A DNA stretch of 64,000 nucleotides from Selenomonadaceae bacterium (lineage in GTDB: Bacteria > Bacillota > Negativicutes > Selenomonadales > Selenomonadaceae): positions 99,728 to 163,727 of the forward strand of contig JAFVEM010000048.1 in NCBI GenBank assembly GCA_017476005.1, in the 5' to 3' direction. The translations under genes and the position numbers were made by a program. Shown piece by piece: positions 7,832-16,080 of the stretch. The notes under the pieces are model-generated. The model did not search any database. It worked only from the letters and a program-made list of their open reading frames with translations, and had not been told where the DNA came from. Each line of letters begins with the position of its first letter. Position 1 is the stretch's first letter.

Positions 7832-10324
7832 ATGATGGAGGCAGGAGAAACTGCGGCGGTACTGGCTACGATAACGACCTTGTTTCGTCGCCAAGGAGAT
7901 GGCAGGAACAATTCCAGCGGCCGACCAACCAAGGAACAAAGGGAGGCGCACGGGCGCGTAACTCCCTTTGTGGTCATAGCCGGGGACGAAGCACTGTTAA
8001 ATCAAGAAATAGCGATAAAATTTGCCTTTGACGGCGGTAGCTTGGAACGCCGCTTGCGTCCATTGCGTAAGGGATGCGTAGTGCAACTGGTGGGCAGGGT
8101 GGAGCCTTTAACCAAGACGAAAAATATATTTGTGGCCGACAAAATGATTGTGGCCTCACCCAGCCAGTTGGCAGGGGTGGCGAAAAGCAAACTGGGATTT
8201 GACCCACAGGACAAAAGAAACTCCATTATCAAGGATAACTTGGGCTTTGCTTTGTGGGATGTACCCATAGTGGGCGCCGAAGTTTTGGAAACGCAGGAGG
8301 TGCAAAGCATTGCCCAGTGGCTGGCGGATATAGGCTATAGCTTCGATATAGATACGGCCTATGCCATAGCGGAATTTTTTCACCGCCGCGCTAAAAGCAG
8401 GGGATTTGGCGATGTTTACGAGATGATAAAGAAAAATCCCATGGTGCTGGCGGAAATTTCCTATAAAGTCCCCGAATTGTCTTATGACAAACTTTATCAG
8501 CAGTATGAACTTTTTAACCGGGATACGGGACTGGAGAAAATCTCCCTAAAAAATAGCGACAAGGCCAAAGCCGCCGTGGCCTCTACCCTGCAACGGCTTA
8601 CCCAGCGAGGCCATGTCTGTTCGCCCATAGCCACGGTAGCTATCCAAGCGCAGAAGGCTTTGAGGGAAGTTACCGGCTCTGGCGATGCGCGAAAGTGGAT
8701 TGAGTACATTATTGGGGAATGCGCCGTGAATGAAGGACGCGAAACAGGCGACGGTTTTGCCTATCGCGGCGGTTTTGCCCATATTGTAGCGTCCGGCAAC
8801 GAATCACGACGAATTGGCGGCGGCTATGATAAAGAAGGAATGCTCGCCTTTTACAGCCAAGTCAACTTGCGCCAAGGGAAAAAACCTGTTTCCGCCGGCT
8901 TTGCCCATACGCTGTATTTGCAACAAGCCTTTTTTTCCGAACTAAGAGGCGCCGAGAGGTTGATGGAGCGGATAAGAGAAAAGCCGTGGACTGAGTGTTT
9001 GGTGGAGTTGGACAGTATCGCCGATTTAGACGACACGCAAAAAAAGGCCCTGCGTATGGCCTTACAGCATAATGTGTCCGTAATCGTGGGCGGAGCCGGT
9101 ACCGGCAAAACTAAGACCATCAGCAAGCTGGTAACTTTGTTGCAAAAGCATGGTTTTCGCTCCGTCATTTTGGCGCCTTCTGCCAAAGCCGCCGTTAATG
9201 CCGCCAAACAAACCGAACGCGAAGGCGGCGGTCGGATAGATTATCAAACGATTCATCGTTTTGCTAGGCTACTGCCGGAAGACGAAGACATGGGAGAGGG
9301 GACGGCGGAAAAGGCTAAGTCGGAGGAAGAACTGCGCGAATTGCGTTGCATTATTGTTGACGAGATGTCCATGACGACCATGACGGTTTTTTATCGGTTG
9401 CTTTGCGCGGTGGCCGCTCACCCACGGATAAAATTAGTCCTCGTAGGGGACAATAAGCAACTGCCGGCCATTGGCCCCCGTTTCTTTGATCAACTGGTAT
9501 CGCCGGGGCTTACCGAGCATATAATCCCCGTAACGAGGTTTCAGCGGAATTACCGCGCCGAGTCGAACCGTTTTGCGGCTTTTTGCAACGAATTTAGACA
9601 GGGGAATTTCGTTTTGCCCGATGACGGGTCGGTGGAGATATACGAGGGCGCTTGGGAGAATTTTTTGCAAGAACATAAGGAAACGGCTAAAGACCCTAAT
9701 ACCATGTTTCTGGTGCAGACCACGGAGGAGGAAAAGCAGCTCAACGCCTGTTTGCGACGCTTACGGGGGAACGACCTACCGGAGTACCAAATCGGCGACA
9801 CCATGCTTTACTTGCATGACCCCGTAATAACTACCCAGAATGACTATACGCCTGAGCCGGGAGAGAAGGCAAACGCTACGCGCTACCCGGAGCGAAATAT
9901 CAATGTCTATAACGGTACCGAAGGGGTTATCGAGGAGTGTGGCGATAATGGCGTGGTGACGGTGCGGATGTTTTCGCCGGAGTTTGAGGAGGAAAAGGGC
10001 GTTTTGGTAAAATATCGTTTGCCGGAGCTGACCACCTATCTAAAGCCGGCCTATGCCATTACCGTACACAAAGCCCAAGGGTGCCAAGCTGATACCGTAG
10101 TTTTTGTGGCGACCGGTCGCCAAAGCACTCAAAATTTGGTCTATACGGCTATCACTCGCGCCAAAAAGAAACTCTATATCATAGGCAGCGCTAGGGATGT
10201 GGCAGAGGCGGCTACCCGTCCCGAATCCATTGGCATAGCTAAATTCGCTTTTCGTTTGCGGAAATTGTATCAAGACGGACAAAAATTGGCTGCAGGTGAC
10301 GAAGCGGAAGAAGAGATTTACTAA
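7832..10324 (+). CDS. RecD-like superfamily 1 helicase of the type IV CRISPR locus
   Basis: An 830-residue helicase with the SF1B RecD set: Walker A GGAGTGKT at residues 420-427, Walker B VDEMSM, motif III LVGDNKQLPAIG, motif IV RFQRNYRAES, motif V YAITVHKAQGCQ and motif VI YTAITRAKKKLY. The N-terminal 400 residues resemble RecD2 in length and carry an OB-like segment and helix-hairpin regions, but no nuclease motif is seen. Type IV-A loci use DinG (Csf4) in this position; a RecD helicase in its place is the reported hallmark of subtype IV-D. Being directly downstream of cas6 in one operon supports this reading and argues against a housekeeping RecD2. The likely role is 5'-3' unwinding of DNA bound by the Csf complex. 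Confidence 0.85.
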   Translation: MMEAGETAAVLATITTLFRRQGDGRNNSSGRPTKEQREAHGRVTPFVVIAGDEALLNQEIAIKFAFDGGSLERRLRPLRKGCVVQLVGRVEPLTKTKNIFVADKMIVASPSQLAGVAKSKLGFDPQDKRNSIIKDNLGFALWDVPIVGAEVLETQEVQSIAQWLADIGYSFDIDTAYAIAEFFHRRAKSRGFGDVYEMIKKNPMVLAEISYKVPELSYDKLYQQYELFNRDTGLEKISLKNSDKAKAAVASTLQRLTQRGHVCSPIATVAIQAQKALREVTGSGDARKWIEYIIGECAVNEGRETGDGFAYRGGFAHIVASGNESRRIGGGYDKEGMLAFYSQVNLRQGKKPVSAGFAHTLYLQQAFFSELRGAERLMERIREKPWTECLVELDSIADLDDTQKKALRMALQHNVSVIVGGAGTGKTKTISKLVTLLQKHGFRSVILAPSAKAAVNAAKQTEREGGGRIDYQTIHRFARLLPEDEDMGEGTAEKAKSEEELRELRCIIVDEMSMTTMTVFYRLLCAVAAHPRIKLVLVGDNKQLPAIGPRFFDQLVSPGLTEHIIPVTRFQRNYRAESNRFAAFCNEFRQGNFVLPDDGSVEIYEGAWENFLQEHKETAKDPNTMFLVQTTEEEKQLNACLRRLRGNDLPEYQIGDTMLYLHDPVITTQNDYTPEPGEKANATRYPERNINVYNGTEGVIEECGDNGVVTVRMFSPEFEEEKGVLVKYRLPELTTYLKPAYAITVHKAQGCQADTVVFVATGRQSTQNLVYTAITRAKKKLYIIGSARDVAEAATRPESIGIAKFAFRLRKLYQDGQKLAAGDEAEEEIY

Positions 10325-10340
10325 CAAAAAAAACAACTTG

Positions 10341-11303
10341 TCAGCTACTGGGTGTGTTGTCCCGTGCGAAAATCTGACACAAATCCTCAATCATAGCCCT
10401 TTCACGAAGAGAAGCCAGCCACTCTGACGGAATTTCTTCCAGCCCATAGGTAATTCCAGCCAAGCCGCCGACAATGGCTCCCACCGTATCGGTATCGTCG
10501 CCTAAATTGACGGCTTTGAGTACACAGTCGGCGTAGCTTGCGGTATTCATTAAACACCAGATAACTGCCTCCAAGGTGTCTATCACATAGCCGCTGCTCT
10601 TTATGGATTCTCGTGGTAGCCGAACAAAGGAATCTAAGTCCCAAAGCCGATTATAGGCAAGAACTTCCGATTCGAATGTCCCTTGGCTGGCGTAAAGTTT
10701 TCTCGCCGTCTGTAATCCTGCTCGGATGGCTACGTATAACGATTGCCCTCGCAAGATGTTCACGGCAAGCAATGTATAGATGCCGCAAGCCATTTGACTG
10801 CGAGGATGAGCGTGGGTCAAGCGCGATAGCGAGTGGGCTTCGTTTAGGCAGTCAGCAACGGGTAAATTCCTTTCGCAAGCGTAAAGCGCCAAGGGCGCGA
10901 TCCGCATAAGGGAGCCGTTGCCGTTGTCGTATTCGCCTTTGCCGCCGCAGGAAAGCGGCGGCGCGCCTTGGAGGTAACGGCTTATCGCCTCATGAGTGGC
11001 TATCCCGATGTCAAAAACCTCGCCTGTAGCGGTAAATTTCGACTGTTTCATCCACTTGACAAAATTTTTCATAATGTCATCATAGTTAATGGTTTTTAGC
11101 CGACCAATGCTCGCTAGGAGGCAAAGAGTCATGCTCGTATCGTCCGACCACGTCCCCGGCGGTTGATTGTGCGTCCCAAAGCCGCGCATATCCTTCACGG
11201 GATTTGCCGCGAGTGACTCCCGTGACATAAATTCCACCGGTACGCCCAGCGCATCGCCAACGGCGGAGCCTATTATCATGGCTCTCACTGCTGCTACATT
11301 CAT
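10341..11303 (-). CDS. ADP-ribosylglycohydrolase family protein
   Basis: A 320-residue ADP-ribosylglycohydrolase (DraG/ARH family), which removes ADP-ribose from proteins or nucleic acid. The two metal-binding signatures are present: WSDDTSM near the N-terminus and GDDTDTVGAIVGGLAG near the C-terminus, with the family start (RAMIIGSAVGDALGVPVEFM). The start at 11303 is chosen because GGAGG lies eight bases upstream; an in-frame codon at 11324 lacks a site. The gene is convergent with the RecD gene (16 bases between stops) and divergent from the MBL operon. Stand-alone ARH genes can be housekeeping or part of antiphage modules; no ADP-ribosyltransferase partner is visible here. Confidence 0.9.
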   Translation of the reverse strand: MNVAAVRAMIIGSAVGDALGVPVEFMSRESLAANPVKDMRGFGTHNQPPGTWSDDTSMTLCLLASIGRLKTINYDDIMKNFVKWMKQSKFTATGEVFDIGIATHEAISRYLQGAPPLSCGGKGEYDNGNGSLMRIAPLALYACERNLPVADCLNEAHSLSRLTHAHPRSQMACGIYTLLAVNILRGQSLYVAIRAGLQTARKLYASQGTFESEVLAYNRLWDLDSFVRLPRESIKSSGYVIDTLEAVIWCLMNTASYADCVLKAVNLGDDTDTVGAIVGGLAGITYGLEEIPSEWLASLRERAMIEDLCQIFARDNTPSS

Positions 11304-11336
11304 GAATATGCCTCCATTCGCCAAAATTCATCACTA

Positions 11337-11365
11337 ATTATAGCACAAAGGGGTATGGGGCAAAA
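11337..11365 (-). promoter_or_regulatory. Putative promoter of the ADP-ribosylglycohydrolase gene
   Basis: On the minus strand a perfect TATAAT lies at 11342-11337, about 34 bases before the start codon. The -35 region 17 bases further (TTTTGC) is weak, so recognition may depend on an activator. It sits in the 108-base divergent gap shared with the MBL gene. Confidence 0.4.
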
Positions 11366-11411
11366 CCTCATCATTTATTACGCTTGATATAAGAGGAGGA
11401 GAATAAAGAGC

Positions 11412-12995
11412 ATGACCGCCATTGAAACCATCAAGGAACTCTTCACCCTGAAAGGTGATTTGCTGGAAAGTGCCGCTAGGTCGGCTGACTTCACCGACGA
11501 TGAGGCGCTTCTTCGCTCTGTCGCCCAGTGGGCGGCGCAACGGTGCGCAGAAAATGCAGAAACCGTATGGCAAGAGGCCAAGGTTCTCGTAGCGGAAGAT
11601 TGGCTTGACTTGTCTTTGCTCAGGGATTTTTTGGAGATAGGACTAAAACCTTGGAAATTCTATGGGCGCATCTTCGGTTCGAATGAGCAGTATGACGAAT
11701 GGCGCAGGACTAGGGTTCTGATTACCGTTCATCGTGGCGCGAAGCAAATAGGTGGCAGTATCACCGAGATTTCCATGGGGCGTACCACCGTTTTGGTAGA
11801 TTGCGGCAGCGAACTGCCGGGCAGTCGAGGCTCGGTGAGGGATGAGGACATCATCAAGAAGATTTTCGACCAGCACCGCCGCTATACTGACCATCAGTTA
11901 AGCGGCGTACTTTTTACCCACTACCACGGCGACCATGCAGGGCTGATGGAGAAAATTCCCTCCGATATTCCCATCTATATGGACGAGGCCATGCGCAAAA
12001 TTTTACGGGTCTTGCATAAGCATACGGGCAATACCGCCATGCAGGAACTGTTGGCCGATCATAGCGGTCGCATTCATACCTTTACGCCGGGGAAACTTTT
12101 TCACATCGGCGATATGAACATTGTCCCCTTCTTCGTTGACCACTCGGCCTATCGTGCCACGATGTATCTTTTTGCCGGGGTGGGGCGTACGATTCTTTTC
12201 AGCGGCGATTTTCGTTCTGTGGGTTATATGGGCAAGAGCGTTGCTATTATCCCCAAACTTATCCGCGAAAATTATCAGCAGCCAGTGGATGTTCTCTTAT
12301 GCGAAGGTACGATGCTGACTCGCGACGCAGCAGAGGAACAGCTTCTCACCGAATGGGACGTAAAAAAAGAGGCCACGGACTTTATGCGTGACCGACGGCA
12401 AATTTTCGTCCTCTGCTCCTCTACTAATTTTGACAGCATCACATCCATTTGTCAAGCTGCACAGGCGAATAACCTGCCGATTTACGGTAGCGATTACATA
12501 GCGGAAATGCTCAAGACTTTTTCCGCTATGGCTGGCGAAAAAATGGGGCTTTATGGTTTGCCGCCGGTGAAAAGCATCAAAGAATTTTTAGCGAGGAAAG
12601 ACGGCGAGTATGTTGTCCTCTTAGGCTCCTTGCCCGGGCGAGGAAAGGAAAAGGCGGCAGAACTGTACCGAAACTACGGCAAAGGAAAGAGAGAGTATCG
12701 TCCGTACTTAATATACTCCCTGTGGCAAGGGTATCTCAATCCTAGGCATCCGGCCTACGATGAAGGTTTGGCGACGTTCGTAGGGCAGTTTGACGGACGT
12801 TTCAAATACATTCATTCTTCGGGACACGCCGACAGGGATACGCTGGCAAAGTTTATCACGGATATTGCGCCCGAAAAATACATTGTACCCTTTCACACGG
12901 AAAAGGCGGCAGGATTTAAGGAACTTGCCATCGAAGAAAAGTATAGGGATATGGTTATTTTGCCGGAGGACGGCGATACGATTGAGATTCCGTGA
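11412..12995 (+). CDS. RNase J-like metallo-beta-lactamase fold protein
   Basis: A 527-residue protein with a metallo-beta-lactamase core. The metal motif THYHGDHAG gives H170, H172, D174 and H175; later ligands are seen in FVDHSAY and FSGDFRS. The C-terminal part (HSSGHADRDTLAKFI then IVPFHTE) matches the last histidine motifs of RNase J and other beta-CASP nucleases. About 100 N-terminal residues before the core (a helical region with RSVAQWAAQRCAENAETVWQ) are not part of RNase J and are unrecognised. The ribosome binding site AGGAGGAG precedes the ATG. The nuclease-like gene at 13008 starts 12 bases after the stop, so the two form an operon. Nuclease activity on RNA or DNA is likely but not proven. 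Confidence 0.85.
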   Translation: MTAIETIKELFTLKGDLLESAARSADFTDDEALLRSVAQWAAQRCAENAETVWQEAKVLVAEDWLDLSLLRDFLEIGLKPWKFYGRIFGSNEQYDEWRRTRVLITVHRGAKQIGGSITEISMGRTTVLVDCGSELPGSRGSVRDEDIIKKIFDQHRRYTDHQLSGVLFTHYHGDHAGLMEKIPSDIPIYMDEAMRKILRVLHKHTGNTAMQELLADHSGRIHTFTPGKLFHIGDMNIVPFFVDHSAYRATMYLFAGVGRTILFSGDFRSVGYMGKSVAIIPKLIRENYQQPVDVLLCEGTMLTRDAAEEQLLTEWDVKKEATDFMRDRRQIFVLCSSTNFDSITSICQAAQANNLPIYGSDYIAEMLKTFSAMAGEKMGLYGLPPVKSIKEFLARKDGEYVVLLGSLPGRGKEKAAELYRNYGKGKREYRPYLIYSLWQGYLNPRHPAYDEGLATFVGQFDGRFKYIHSSGHADRDTLAKFITDIAPEKYIVPFHTEKAAGFKELAIEEKYRDMVILPEDGDTIEIP

Positions 12996-13007
12996 GGAGG
13001 AAAGGAC

Positions 13008-14123
13008 ATGAACGGGTATCAGGCATTTTATGAGATGGTGAAAAAGTGGACGGTAAATGATTACCATACCCAAGGCATCAAGGCGGAGGTCATTCTCGAT
13101 ATGCTTATCTCCGAGTTTATCGAGGAAATGGTGGCGGCAAAAATGCGGAAGAAGCTTGATGCGGTGAAACTTCTGGCCAAGGAATTTCCCATCCGCACCA
13201 CCGATAAGAATCTGCGCAATGCCAAGGTTGACTATTTGGTGCAGGTGGAGGACAAAATATATTTGACGGAGCTAAAAACCACCAACGACAGCTTCCAAGA
13301 CACGCAAGCAGCTAATATGCAAAATGCCGTCAACCGCAAGGCCGCCGACCTGTGGGATTTTTTCCGGCAAATAGTCACGAGTAAGGAACAAAACCGTGTC
13401 GATAGTCAGAAGTATGCCTTTACGCTAAAGCGCCTAAAAGAGAAAGTCGGGTGGGAGGAAGGCCAGCCCATACCTGAATCACTGACGAAGGCCGAACTGG
13501 ATATTTTATATATCGGTCTGCATGAAACGCCCCAAAGCGGCAAATTCTTTCGGCATGGCCAAAAACATTTTTACTTGGAACACCTGTCCGCCAACCGTAA
13601 CTTTATTGCCGCCTTGGAAGCGCATGGGAAAAACGCGGCTTGGGATAAGCTCTCCGAGATTTTAAGTGCCGTCCTGGAAGCGGCCGTCAAATTTGAGGGT
13701 GGTAAAACTAAACTCATCAAGACTAAAACCTTTGCTAAGAACAATGCCGAGTACCAAAAATTTTACGCAAGTTTGGTTGCTGAACTCACCGAGCCGGGAC
13801 TGATTGGCTTGGACGAATATGACCTTGCGCCTCTCAAGGACTTTACGGGCAGCGTTTATATGGGCGAGGCCGAGGCAGTGGGAGAAAATGCCATCAAGCT
13901 GGCCACGAAAGCGGCGTTATCTAAAGCTGAAAACTTGGGTAGCGCCGCATATGTGTTGCTATCCATTTACAGCAGCGAAGATAAAGTTGATATGTCCGAG
14001 GTGAACGAGGCCACAGCTTTTCTTGATGAATTGGCTCCAGAGATGGAGTGCGTTTTTAGTATCCATATCGATGATACCTTGGGCGATACGGTGCGAGTCA
14101 TGGTCGTGGCCAAAATTCCATGA
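13008..14123 (+). CDS. PD-(D/E)XK nuclease-like domain fused to an FtsZ C-terminal-like domain
   Basis: A 371-residue protein. The N-terminal third has a PD-(D/E)XK pattern: D75 in NAKVDYLVQV and E88/K90 in YLTELKTT, after an alpha-helical start. The last ~105 residues closely follow the C-terminal domain of FtsZ: GLDEYDLAPL resembles FtsZ NLDFADVK, VYMGEAEAVGEN (from residue 283) resembles LMGxGxAxGEN, SEVNEA at 330-335 matches FtsZ EVNEA, and IDDTLGDTVRVMVVAK (354-369) matches IDExLGDEVRVTVIAT. The GTP-binding GGGTGTG loop of FtsZ is absent. The middle third is unassigned. It is the second gene of the MBL operon, with GGAGGAAAGG before its ATG. Function is unknown; a nuclease tethered to, or poisoning, cell-division polymers is one possibility. 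Confidence 0.72.
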   Translation: MNGYQAFYEMVKKWTVNDYHTQGIKAEVILDMLISEFIEEMVAAKMRKKLDAVKLLAKEFPIRTTDKNLRNAKVDYLVQVEDKIYLTELKTTNDSFQDTQAANMQNAVNRKAADLWDFFRQIVTSKEQNRVDSQKYAFTLKRLKEKVGWEEGQPIPESLTKAELDILYIGLHETPQSGKFFRHGQKHFYLEHLSANRNFIAALEAHGKNAAWDKLSEILSAVLEAAVKFEGGKTKLIKTKTFAKNNAEYQKFYASLVAELTEPGLIGLDEYDLAPLKDFTGSVYMGEAEAVGENAIKLATKAALSKAENLGSAAYVLLSIYSSEDKVDMSEVNEATAFLDELAPEMECVFSIHIDDTLGDTVRVMVVAKIP

Positions 14124-14132
14124 GACGCGCAC

Positions 14133-14182
14133 TTGTCGGCTACGAAAATTGTACGCGGATGGGCAAAAAGCTACGCCGATAG
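14133..14182 (+). pseudogene. Possible remnant resembling the 3' end of the RecD-like gene
   Basis: Just after the nuclease gene, one frame reads RLRKLYADGQKATP, nearly the same as RLRKLYQDGQKLAAG at the C-terminus of the RecD-like helicase (10250-10290). The DNA differs mostly at synonymous positions (TACGCGGATGGGCAAAAAG versus TATCAAGACGGACAAAAAT), which suggests a once-coding copy. No start or upstream coding sequence remains. It could be a scar of a rearranged helicase copy at the edge of the island, or a chance match of a short tail. Confidence 0.35.
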
Positions 14183-14243
14183 ATAGAGGAAAGGGAGGCG
14201 GGAATTTTCTCGGGAAGCCCCACCGGACAGGCCTAAAAAAAGG

Positions 14244-14272
14244 TTGTACTGAAAGCTGTTATGTAATAGAAT
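14244..14272 (+). promoter_or_regulatory. Putative sigma-70 promoter of the decarboxylase gene
   Basis: TTGTAC (14244-14249) and TAGAAT (14267-14272) are separated by 17 bases, 58 bases before the start codon. Both boxes are one or two bases off consensus. Confidence 0.55.
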
Positions 14273-14279
14273 ACCCCCC

Positions 14280-14297
14280 GGAATCCTATCGGATTCC
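14280..14297 (+). repeat. Inverted repeat in the decarboxylase leader
   Basis: GGAATCC and GGATTCC flank a four-base loop (TATC), starting about eight bases after the -10 box. It could act as an operator or as a small 5' UTR hairpin; there is no T-tract, so it is not a terminator. Confidence 0.5.
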
Positions 14298-14329
14298 CAA
14301 ACGATGCCGAATAAAGATGGGAGAGTGCT

Positions 14330-15499
14330 ATGAAACAGCTGAATAGCTTTAAACTTACGCGACAGGAAGTCCGGGAACTGGCCGAGAAAAACCCTACCCC
14401 CTTTTTGGTGGTTTCCTTGGATAAGATAGAAGAAAACTATGAGTTTTTAAGAGAGCATCTGCCTCGCGCCGGGGTTTACTACGCCATGAAGGCCAACCCC
14501 GACAAGGAAATCTTAAAACGCCTCGCCGACCTAGGGGCGAATTTCGACGTGGCCTCCGCCGGGGAAATGGTCATGCTTCATGAACTGGGCATTGAGGGCA
14601 GTCGCATGATTTACGCCAACACCGTGAAGGACTTCAAGGGACTGGCGGCGGCTCGTGAGTTTGGCGTGCGGCGTTTTACCTTTGACGACGCGTCGGAAAT
14701 TAAAAAAATGGCAAACTATGTGCCGGGAGCCGATGTGTTGGTACGCATTAGCGTGAAAAACAGCAAGGCGCTGGTGGATTTAAATACGAAATTTGGCGCG
14801 GAACCATATATGGCCATTCCGTTGCTGAAACAGGCGCAAGAGGCCGGGCTGAATCCCGTGGGCATTTGTTTCCATGTGGGGAGTCAATCGCTATCCACGG
14901 CGGCCTATGAGGAGGCGTTGCTTCTTTGCCGAGGACTGTTTAACGAGGCGAGGGATGCCGGGCTACAGCTTACGGATCTCGACATCGGGGGCGGCTTGCC
15001 GGTACCGTCGGCGGAAGGGCTGGCCGTGGATTTGGCCAAAATGATGAGCGCCATCAATAAGCAAATCAATAGGCTGTTCCCGGATACGGCGGTATGGTGC
15101 GAGCCGGGGCGGTACATTTGCGGCACGGCGGTGAACCTCGTCAGCTCCGTTATCGGCAAAAAGGAACGGCACGGCTCCCTGTGGTACACCGTGGATGAGA
15201 GCATTTACGGCGCCTTGTCGGGGATTATTTACGACCACTGGACTTATCCTTTAAAAACCTTTGGTCACGGGCAAAAACGTAAGTCAACCATTGTAGGCCC
15301 CAGTTGCGACGGCATCGATGTTCTGTATAGGGATTTAGACCTGCCGGCCATGGATATCGGCGATTGTATTTTGGTCTCGGATATCGGGGCTTACGCCTCT
15401 GTCAGCGCCACGCGCTTTAACGGTTTTGAAATAGCCCCCACCTTGGTTTATGAAGCTGAAATCCAGCATGGCGCAATTCCTTGGCGGATTGCCGTCTGA
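14330..15499 (+). CDS. Lysine/ornithine decarboxylase, fold-III PLP enzyme
   Basis: A 389-residue PLP-dependent decarboxylase of the alanine-racemase fold (group IV), which turns ornithine or lysine into putrescine or cadaverine. The PLP lysine lies in VYYAMKANPD (residues 49-58), substrate/phosphate motifs in CFHVGSQS, DIGGGLP and EPGRY, and the catalytic cysteine segment in GPSCDGIDV near residue 325. Length and motifs match the bifunctional lysine/ornithine decarboxylase of Selenomonas ruminantium, where cadaverine is attached to peptidoglycan to anchor the outer membrane; that role is an inference here but suits an LPS-bearing Firmicute. GGGAGAG precedes the ATG. A small membrane-protein frame follows directly after the stop. 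Confidence 0.92.
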   Translation: MKQLNSFKLTRQEVRELAEKNPTPFLVVSLDKIEENYEFLREHLPRAGVYYAMKANPDKEILKRLADLGANFDVASAGEMVMLHELGIEGSRMIYANTVKDFKGLAAAREFGVRRFTFDDASEIKKMANYVPGADVLVRISVKNSKALVDLNTKFGAEPYMAIPLLKQAQEAGLNPVGICFHVGSQSLSTAAYEEALLLCRGLFNEARDAGLQLTDLDIGGGLPVPSAEGLAVDLAKMMSAINKQINRLFPDTAVWCEPGRYICGTAVNLVSSVIGKKERHGSLWYTVDESIYGALSGIIYDHWTYPLKTFGHGQKRKSTIVGPSCDGIDVLYRDLDLPAMDIGDCILVSDIGAYASVSATRFNGFEIAPTLVYEAEIQHGAIPWRIAV

Positions 15500-15511
15500 G
15501 GGGGTGAGCTT

Positions 15512-15709
15512 ATCAATTTTCTCAAAACCCACGCCAAAATAATTTCCAATGTTATGGTTTTGCTTTTGGTCCTGATGGCGATTTACGTCAAGACCAAGGA
15601 AGAAGGCATGAATAGCATTTTTCGCCAAGAGGACTTGTATATTGCCGTAGGCGCGCTCTTGGCGCTACTGTTACTGAGGCTTTTGTCGCGGCGCAAGACA
15701 AAACGCTGA
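15512..15709 (+). CDS. Small two-helix membrane protein, start codon unclear
   Basis: A frame of about 65 residues directly after the decarboxylase. It contains two hydrophobic segments (NVMVLLLVLMAIYV and LYIAVGALLALLLLRLL) separated by a short charged loop and ends in RRKTKR. A GGGGTGAG ribosome-binding-like sequence sits six bases before an in-frame ATC at 15512, but there is no in-frame ATG, GTG or TTG upstream; the first ATG is at the first helix. The frame is the same as the decarboxylase and only the TGA at 15497 separates them. A terminator follows at 15753. Family unknown; existence as a protein is likely because of the clear helix-loop-helix pattern. Confidence 0.5.
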   Translation: MNFLKTHAKIISNVMVLLLVLMAIYVKTKEEGMNSIFRQEDLYIAVGALLALLLLRLLSRRKTKR

Positions 15710-15752
15710 GAGCGTGGCTTGCGTTCTCCACCCTGCCGACTTCATCGACTGT

Positions 15753-15780
15753 CCCCCCTCTAAGAGGGGGGCTTTTGCTT
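15753..15780 (+). terminator. Rho-independent terminator
   Basis: CCCCCCTC and GAGGGGGG pair around a TAA loop, followed by CTTTTGCTTT. It closes the decarboxylase/small-membrane-protein unit. Confidence 0.8.
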
Positions 15781-15880
15781 TAGATTTTTTCGCTCGCTCC
15801 GAAAAAATTTCTACACCTTGCAAGAGACGAAAAAGTATTATACAATATGGCGGCAGATAAAAGCAAAGGAGGGACGCGGC

Positions 15881-16066
15881 ATGGGCGATATGGGGATAGC
15901 GGCGCTGTCGGTTGGTATGCATCAGAGCCAAGTGCAGCAGGGCCTAAATTTGGCGGCCTTGAAGATTGCCATGGAAAGCACTGTCGCCATGGGAGATGAA
16001 TTGCTGGAGGAAATGGCGGTAAATCTCGATCCCAATTTGGGCGGTAGCGTGGATATAAGCGTGTAG
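15881..16066 (+). CDS. YjfB-family putative motility protein
   Basis: A 61-residue protein matching the YjfB family: the N-terminal alternating pattern IAALSVGMHQSQVQQ, the central LAALKIAMESTVAMGDELL and the C-terminal LDPNLGGSVDISV are characteristic. These small proteins occur in flagellated Firmicutes and are labelled putative motility proteins; their function is not established. The start is at 15881, where GGAGG lies nine bases upstream; the frame is open further upstream without a site. A 107-residue unknown gene follows after 14 bases. Confidence 0.85.
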   Translation: MGDMGIAALSVGMHQSQVQQGLNLAALKIAMESTVAMGDELLEEMAVNLDPNLGGSVDISV

Positions 16067-16080
16067 AGAGGGGTAGCAAT

